Source: Palsa-892 sp035295845 (GTDB lineage: Bacteria; Pseudomonadota; Alphaproteobacteria; Rhizobiales; Xanthobacteraceae). Taken from it: 64,000 nt of DNA. The notes under the pieces were generated by a model. It saw only the letters and a list, made by a program, of their open reading frames with translations. It searched no databases and was not told the DNA's origin. A program made the position numbers and the translations under genes. Where the stretch lies: NCBI GenBank assembly GCA_035295845.1, contig DATGIF010000015.1:75151-139150 (forward strand), given 5' to 3'. Of this stretch, positions 59,384 to 64,000 are shown piece after piece. How positions within the stretch are numbered: the stretch's first letter is position 1; every line of letters starts with the position of its first letter.

Positions 59384-59914
59384 ATGCGTTTTAAGCCGCC
59401 CTTGCTTTTTGCCGCGACGGCACTCGCGTTTTTCTTGTCCGGATGCATTTCATCGAAGATTCCGCTCTTCGACGAGGCGAACGCGGTGACCCCGGCGCCG
59501 GCCGGCCGCTATGACGAGCTGACATACAATAACGGCAATTGGGAAAAGCGCAGCACCGGCACGCTCGGATTGGAAGCCCGCATCTATGGCTGGAAGGAAG
59601 ATAACGCCGCGATCGAGCAATTGTTTGCGCTCTACGATGTCGGCAACGGCTTCTATATCGCGGCGGGCCGCCAAAGGAATCCGAAGGTCGGAGATCCCTA
59701 TCTCTACGAACTGATCGAGGTGACCAAGGACGGCTACCTCGCCTATGCGCCGCGATGCGCCGATCTCCGCAAGATGCGGCTGCCCGAGGAGCTCCTGCCG
59801 ATCGTCGACGGCACCGACTGCTTCTACGTCGACCGCGAAACGCTCGTGCAAGTGTTGCGACTGTGGGCCGAGCGCATGCTGCCGAGCTATCGCTACATCA
59901 CGGCGAGGCCGTAG
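59384..59914 (+). CDS. Predicted lipoprotein
   Basis: The ATG at 59384 gives 176 residues. Signal peptide with lipobox: LLFAATALAFFLSGC, so Cys20 is probably lipidated. The mature part has RYDELTYNNGNWEKRSTGTL and DGYLAYAPRCADLRKMRLPE and looks like a small globular domain. No family recognised; convergent with the FkbM gene. Confidence 0.75.
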   Translation: MRFKPPLLFAATALAFFLSGCISSKIPLFDEANAVTPAPAGRYDELTYNNGNWEKRSTGTLGLEARIYGWKEDNAAIEQLFALYDVGNGFYIAAGRQRNPKVGDPYLYELIEVTKDGYLAYAPRCADLRKMRLPEELLPIVDGTDCFYVDRETLVQVLRLWAERMLPSYRYITARP

Positions 59915-59917
59915 GCG

Positions 59918-60760
59918 CTATTTCAGTTTCAGGAGGAGCGCGATAACGGCGACCGTCGCGAACAGCGCTGCTATTGCGCCGATCGACCATTGCCGCTGCT
60001 TGAGCCGCGCGATCTTCTCCTCATAGGGACGGATCGAAGCGGCGTGGGTGATCTTGTCGAAGGTGCCGGGCGGGCGGTTGAACGCCTTTTCGAGGTCGCG
60101 GCACTCCTCGGCGAGAAAAAAAGAATTGAGCCCGTCATGATAGACGAAATGATAGCCGAGCGGCGCGAGGAAGTCAGAATACTCCTCCACCCGGTCGGGC
60201 ACCTCGTCGACGCGGTCGACCATATTGATGGTAACGGGCATCTTCGATTCGAGCACGATGATCTTCGGCCGGTGGCGGCGGAGATCGGCGCCGCGCAGAA
60301 CCGATAGCTCCGTTCCCTCGACGTCGATCTTGAGAAAATCGATGGCACGCCCCGCCGCGTGCTCGTCGAGAACGGCCGCGAGCTTCCGCACCGGAACCTT
60401 GTGTTCGACGACCTCGAGGCCGTCCGCACGATGTTGCTTCGCGATCGTCGGGTCGGTGGTGGAGTAGCCGTGCCACTTGCCGATCTCGTAGAAGGTGATT
60501 TCGCCTTCCTTCTCGCCGACGGCGATTTCGAGATTCATGTCGCGCGGGCGCTTCTTGCGCAGCTCCGCGCTGTTCGCGGAAAGCGGCTCGACGTTGATGC
60601 CCGACCAGCCGCGCTCGTAAAAAACGCGGGTGACGTTGTCGATGTCAGGATCGTTGGCGCCGACATCGACGTAGAAGCCCGTGGCGCCGGGAAAGGCGCG
60701 CGCCAGCATCACGTCTTCGAAATTCTGGGCGTAACTCGTAATGGGCACGGAACCCCTCAC
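59918..60760 (-). CDS. FkbM-family methyltransferase with C-terminal membrane helix
   Basis: This is a 280-residue protein (GTG start; another GTG at 60748 may be used). SYAQNFEDVMLARAFPGATG and FYVDVGANDPDIDNVTRVFY are FkbM motif I; AIDFLKIDVEGTELSVLRGA is the next conserved block. The last ~20 residues (IGAIAALFATVAVIALLLKL) form a membrane anchor. FkbM enzymes often O-methylate sugars of surface polymers; target unknown here. Confidence 0.87.
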   Translation of the reverse strand: MRGSVPITSYAQNFEDVMLARAFPGATGFYVDVGANDPDIDNVTRVFYERGWSGINVEPLSANSAELRKKRPRDMNLEIAVGEKEGEITFYEIGKWHGYSTTDPTIAKQHRADGLEVVEHKVPVRKLAAVLDEHAAGRAIDFLKIDVEGTELSVLRGADLRRHRPKIIVLESKMPVTINMVDRVDEVPDRVEEYSDFLAPLGYHFVYHDGLNSFFLAEECRDLEKAFNRPPGTFDKITHAASIRPYEEKIARLKQRQWSIGAIAALFATVAVIALLLKLK

Positions 60761-60787
60761 TTACAGCCGGCCCGAAACCAATCCCGT

Positions 60788-61744
60788 TCAGTAGAACAAG
60801 CTCGAAACCGATTCCTCGCTCGACGTGCGGCCGATGGCTTCGCCGATCAGCGTCGCGATCGAAAGCACGCGGATGTTGCGCGCGGCGCGGATCGCGTCGG
60901 TGGGCTGAATCGAATCGGTGATGACCATTTCCTTCAGCCTCGATGCCGTAATGCGCGCGACCGCCCCGCCCGACAAGACGCCATGGGTGATGTAGGCGTA
61001 AACGTCCTTGGCGCCTTTTTCGAGCAGCGCGTCGGCGGCGTTCACCAGCGTGCCGCCGGAATCGACGATATCGTCGATGAGGATGCAGGTCTGGCCCGCA
61101 ACCTCGCCGATCACGTTCATTACCTCGGATTCGTTCGGCCGCTCGCGGCGCTTGTCGATGATGGCGAGCGGCGCGTCGATGCGCTTGGCGAGCCCACGCG
61201 CGCGCACGACGCCGCCGACGTCGGGCGAGGCGACGGTGACGTTCTTGAGGTCGAAGCGCTCGCGGATATCGCGCACCATCACCGGCGAGGCGTAGAGATT
61301 GTCGGTGGGGATATCGAAGAAGCCCTGGATCTGGCCGGCATGCAGGTCGAGGGTGAGCACGCGGTCGGCGCCGGCGTGCGTGATCAGGTTGGCGACGAGC
61401 TTCGCCGAGATCGGCGTGCGCGGTCCCGGCTTGCGGTCCTGGCGCGCGTAGCCGAAGTAGGGGATCGTCGCGGTGATGCGCCGCGCCGAGGCGCGCTTCA
61501 ACGCGTCGATGATGATCAAGAGCTCCATCAAATGGTCGTTCGCCGGGAACGAGGTCGATTGCAGCACGAACACGTCGCGGCCGCGCACGTTCTCCTCGAT
61601 CTCGACGAAAATTTCCATGTCGGCGAAACGCCGGACAACAGCCTTGGTCAGCGGCGTTTCGAGATAGCCGCCGATCGCTTCCGCGAGCGCCCGGTTCGAA
61701 TTGCCGGCAACAAGCTTGATGTTGCCGTTATTGCGAGTCGCCAT
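60788..61744 (-). CDS. prs: Ribose-phosphate pyrophosphokinase
   Basis: This is a 318-residue protein. Motifs: RRFADMEIFVEIEENVRG, IPYFGYARQDRKPGPRTPIS, LDLHAGQIQGFFDIP, KRRERPNESEVMNVIGEV, and PRPP-binding loop CILIDDIVDSGGTLVNAA. It makes PRPP from ribose-5-phosphate and ATP, the substrate for Apt in this window. Complete. Confidence 0.96.
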   Translation of the reverse strand: MATRNNGNIKLVAGNSNRALAEAIGGYLETPLTKAVVRRFADMEIFVEIEENVRGRDVFVLQSTSFPANDHLMELLIIIDALKRASARRITATIPYFGYARQDRKPGPRTPISAKLVANLITHAGADRVLTLDLHAGQIQGFFDIPTDNLYASPVMVRDIRERFDLKNVTVASPDVGGVVRARGLAKRIDAPLAIIDKRRERPNESEVMNVIGEVAGQTCILIDDIVDSGGTLVNAADALLEKGAKDVYAYITHGVLSGGAVARITASRLKEMVITDSIQPTDAIRAARNIRVLSIATLIGEAIGRTSSEESVSSLFY

Positions 61745-61855
61745 CGCTTTTCCTAACGCGGTCCCTCGGGAGGAGCCGCGATATCCCTCGTCCCTAGCCG
61801 CGCGCGTCGCGGCTGTAAAGTTGGCTGCGGCGGTCTTCCAGAAGCTTATTTTCGC

Positions 61856-62461
61856 TTAATTGGAAACGAAGGAATTGCGCCAATCCGCGAAGGCGGCCGG
61901 GCTCACGCCTTTGTCCGCGACCGGCGTTTCACGGCTCGCGGGCTCGGCCGGCGGAGAGGAAGGCTGCATCTCGGGCGCGTTCATCTGGCCCATGATGGCT
62001 TCGAGGCTTTTCGCGGCGATTCGCGCAAGCACGGCATCGTCGGCGAGCGCCCACACATCCCTGCGCGCGGGCGAAACCGGCTCTTCGCCGGAGACGCGGA
62101 AGGCGCGGTCATAGCGGGAATCGAATACGTCGCCGACCCAGGAAATCGTCGCCTGCTTCCTTTGCACGCGGGCGGCGAGATAGAAGCGGACGCGCCAGGC
62201 GTTGGGAGCGGCGCGGGAAACGACGGGCAGCTTGCGCGCTTCCGCCTCCTTGTTGAGTTGCGCCACCAGGCGCTCGAAGACGGTGGGCGGCGGCCCGTCG
62301 ATCGACTCAAAAGCGACGGCGCGCGGCACGCCTTGACCGATCGAGCCGGTAATTCCGTTGTCGGTCTGGCAGGCGGCGACAAGGAGACACGCAAGCGCGC
62401 CCGCAAAAATCCCCACACGCGCAAATACGCCGCGCTCGCACGCGTCTTCCGGCATCGACAC
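61856..62461 (-). CDS. Predicted lipoprotein
   Basis: This 201-residue protein starts at GTG 62461 (or ATG 62455). Lipobox LACLLVAAC, then TDNGITGSIGQGVPRAVAFE, a form common in rhizobial lipoproteins. The middle holds RVRFYLAARVQRKQATISWV and FDSRYDRAFRVSGEEPV. The C-terminus is Pro/Glu-rich. Function unknown. Confidence 0.78.
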   Translation of the reverse strand: MSMPEDACERGVFARVGIFAGALACLLVAACQTDNGITGSIGQGVPRAVAFESIDGPPPTVFERLVAQLNKEAEARKLPVVSRAAPNAWRVRFYLAARVQRKQATISWVGDVFDSRYDRAFRVSGEEPVSPARRDVWALADDAVLARIAAKSLEAIMGQMNAPEMQPSSPPAEPASRETPVADKGVSPAAFADWRNSFVSN

Positions 62462-62561
62462 GCTCCCCGTCCGCCGCGCCTTTTTCCCAAGGCTTCGGCG
62501 ACACTGGCGGCATTTCTAGTGACAATCGAAGATCGCGTCCAGCCAACCTCGCGTTGCCTGC

Positions 62562-63335
62562 TCATTCCGAGAGCGCAATCGCAGCCACCAAACGCCCGTA
62601 ATCGGGCTCGTTATGGTGAACGGAGCGGCGATAGCTGAAGAAATATCGCTCTTCGGCATAGGTGTCGCAGCAAAGATCGTCGATGGTTGTGACGCCGAGC
62701 CTCGTCAGCCGCGCGCGGATATAGCCGGGGAGATCGAAGAGAGCATGGCCCGAACGTTCGGCGGGCGCGAAGTAGCGGATGTTCATCGCATCCGCCTCGC
62801 GAAAGCGGCTGACGAATTCCGGGCCGACTTCATAGCTCGACTGGCGGATGAGCGGCCCGATGGCGGCGACGATGCGGGCGCGGTCGGCGCCCAATTCTTC
62901 CATCCTCGCCACCGCCGCCTCGAGGATGCCGGTGAGCGCACCCTTCCAGCCGGCATGGGCGGCGCCGATGACGCGCGCTTCCGAATCGGCAAACAGCACC
63001 GGCCCGCAATCGGCGATGGAGACGCCGACGGCAAGACCCGGCGTCGCGGTCACGACGGCGTCGGCATGCGGGGCGGTGGCGCGCGTCCACGGCTTTGTCG
63101 CGACGACGGCCTCGGCCGAATGGACCTGATAGCAGGTCACGAGGTGGCCGTCGGCGACCTTCAACCCCTCGGCCATGCGCAGCCGGTTTTCGGCAACGCG
63201 CGCGGGATCGTCCCGCGAGCCAAGACCGCCGTTCAGGCTCGCGTAGATTCCTTCCGACACGCCGCCTTCGCGCGTGAAGAACGCATGGCGTACATGCGAA
63301 AGCGCATCGAGCGGCTTTGATTGTAGCATCATCAT
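62562..63335 (-). CDS. pgeF: PgeF, purine nucleoside phosphorylase / peptidoglycan editing factor (LACC1 family)
   Basis: This is a 257-residue protein. HAFFTREGGVSEGIYASLNG is the family start; SIADCGPVLFAD and GAAHAGWKGALTGI hold the Cys and His of the zinc site; DLCCDTYAEERYFFSYRR is the family end. It acts on purine nucleosides and prevents misincorporation of serine in peptidoglycan precursors. Downstream of midA, as usual in alphaproteobacteria. Confidence 0.93.
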   Translation of the reverse strand: MMMLQSKPLDALSHVRHAFFTREGGVSEGIYASLNGGLGSRDDPARVAENRLRMAEGLKVADGHLVTCYQVHSAEAVVATKPWTRATAPHADAVVTATPGLAVGVSIADCGPVLFADSEARVIGAAHAGWKGALTGILEAAVARMEELGADRARIVAAIGPLIRQSSYEVGPEFVSRFREADAMNIRYFAPAERSGHALFDLPGYIRARLTRLGVTTIDDLCCDTYAEERYFFSYRRSVHHNEPDYGRLVAAIALSE

Positions 63336-63356
63336 GGAAAGAAGCTCATCGCGGCT

Positions 63357-64000
63357 TTACGTGCTGTCAAATCCGGGCTCGGGGGGAAGCGCGGGATGCG
63401 CGAACGAAATCACCTTGAATAGCTCTCCCATGTGACGAGGCGAAGCGCCGACGAGCCGCGCCAGCGCCGTATCGATGTCATTGCGAACCTTGACGCTCGC
63501 GTCGCGCTTCAGGCGCTCGGCCCGCGGCTCGATCCCGAGCCGGCGCAGGAATACGCCTTGGGTGATCGGCCCGCGCACGCGCAGGCCCTCGGCCTTGGCA
63601 AGTGCTGCCAGCGCCTCGAAATCGACATGCGCGGTCAGATCCGCCTGGCCGGGACTTTCCAGCGGGTCGGCGAATTCGTGCGCGCGCACGGCCTGCAGCG
63701 TATCGCCGAAGCTCGTGCGGCGGTGGCCGTAATCAATGATCAGGGCCGCACCTCCGGCCGCGGCGATCCGCTGCGCGATTTCCCGAAGAGGCGCGAGTTG
63801 ACGGCGCTCCAGCACTGAACCCTCCGGCGCCCGCCGCAGGCGCGGCGGCAGGCTGTCGTCAAATCCGGAGAGGGGTGTCGAATCGAGGCCAAAAACGAAC
63901 TTCCCTCCCCTAAAGGCGATGCGTCGTTCGTGCCAGCCGCCGGCGGTCTTCACGAATTGATCGATGGGCAGGGCGTCGACGAACTCACTGGCAATCGCGA
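63357..64000 (-). CDS. MidA/NDUFAF7-family SAM-dependent methyltransferase (5' end outside window)
   Basis: The minus strand from 64000 reads IASEFVDALPIDQFVKTAGG before WHERRIAFRGGKF, the (N/S)EF(F/V)DALP motif of this COG1565 family; it continues with ALIIDYGHRRTSFGDTLQAV, DLTAHVDFEALAALA and ITQGVFLRRLGI. The start codon lies beyond the window. The human relative NDUFAF7 methylates an Arg of complex I; the bacterial target is not established. 21 bp before pgeF. Confidence 0.92.
   Translation of the reverse strand, partial: AIASEFVDALPIDQFVKTAGGWHERRIAFRGGKFVFGLDSTPLSGFDDSLPPRLRRAPEGSVLERRQLAPLREIAQRIAAAGGAALIIDYGHRRTSFGDTLQAVRAHEFADPLESPGQADLTAHVDFEALAALAKAEGLRVRGPITQGVFLRRLGIEPRAERLKRDASVKVRNDIDTALARLVGASPRHMGELFKVISFAHPALPPEPGFDST

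Overview
The window comes from a GC-rich alphaproteobacterial chromosome, most likely Hyphomicrobiales (Rhizobiales). This rests on gene content: the CtrA-circuit regulator SciP next to flagellar genes, a PmtA-type phospholipid N-methyltransferase, MbfA, a MoxR/DUF58/DUF4159 cluster, and separate (unfused) cytochrome b and c1 genes. I cannot name a genus. No rRNA genes or CRISPR arrays were seen.

Layout. (1) 1-1583 is core DNA: the 5' part of kdpA, kdpF, a 27-residue Kdp-linked peptide and a glycine-zipper protein, all on the minus strand. (2) 1584-27150 is a 25.5 kb integrated element, visibly more AT-rich than its flanks. It is bounded by a 14-bp direct repeat that is the 3' end of an elongator tRNA-Met gene and carries a large serine recombinase at its right end. 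Joining the two ends on paper gives a 44-bp near-palindromic attP, which supports the boundaries to the base. (3) 27138-64000 is core DNA: tRNA-Met, pmtA, mnmA, fliK, flgD, sciP, a run of metabolic and transport genes, the MoxR/DUF58/DUF4159 cluster, a NUDIX/DUF6111/CCA-transferase operon, hemF, trmL, the bc1 complex genes, mtnP-apt, an MFS/MaoC cluster, ychF, pth, rplY, prs, pgeF and the start of midA.

The element has several parts. A left operon (membrane protein, coiled-coil protein, VirD4/TraG-like ATPase with a Ser-rich insert, replication-relaxation-like protein) and a second VirD4-like ATPase suggest a mobilizable element; I see no classical relaxase and no mating-pair genes. A minus-strand operon has an EVE-like/Mrr nuclease, a Cas4-like/RNase H nuclease, a possible HEPN protein and a zinc ribbon, and looks like a defence module. 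There is a repair cassette (Y-family polymerase, Cys-rich protein, HNH-like protein, SRAP protein), a 1364-residue helicase-nuclease, and two DNA-binding proteins whose own coding sequences contain regular DNA repeats.

The most unusual inference concerns the recombinase. Its reading frame crosses the attachment site. Integrated, it ends inside the tRNA gene (antisense) with a 10-residue tail. In the excised circle it would read on into the left end, gain a different 46-residue basic tail, and overlap the start of the transfer operon by 17 bp. Integration would thus both change the recombinase C-terminus and cut the transfer operon from its upstream gene.
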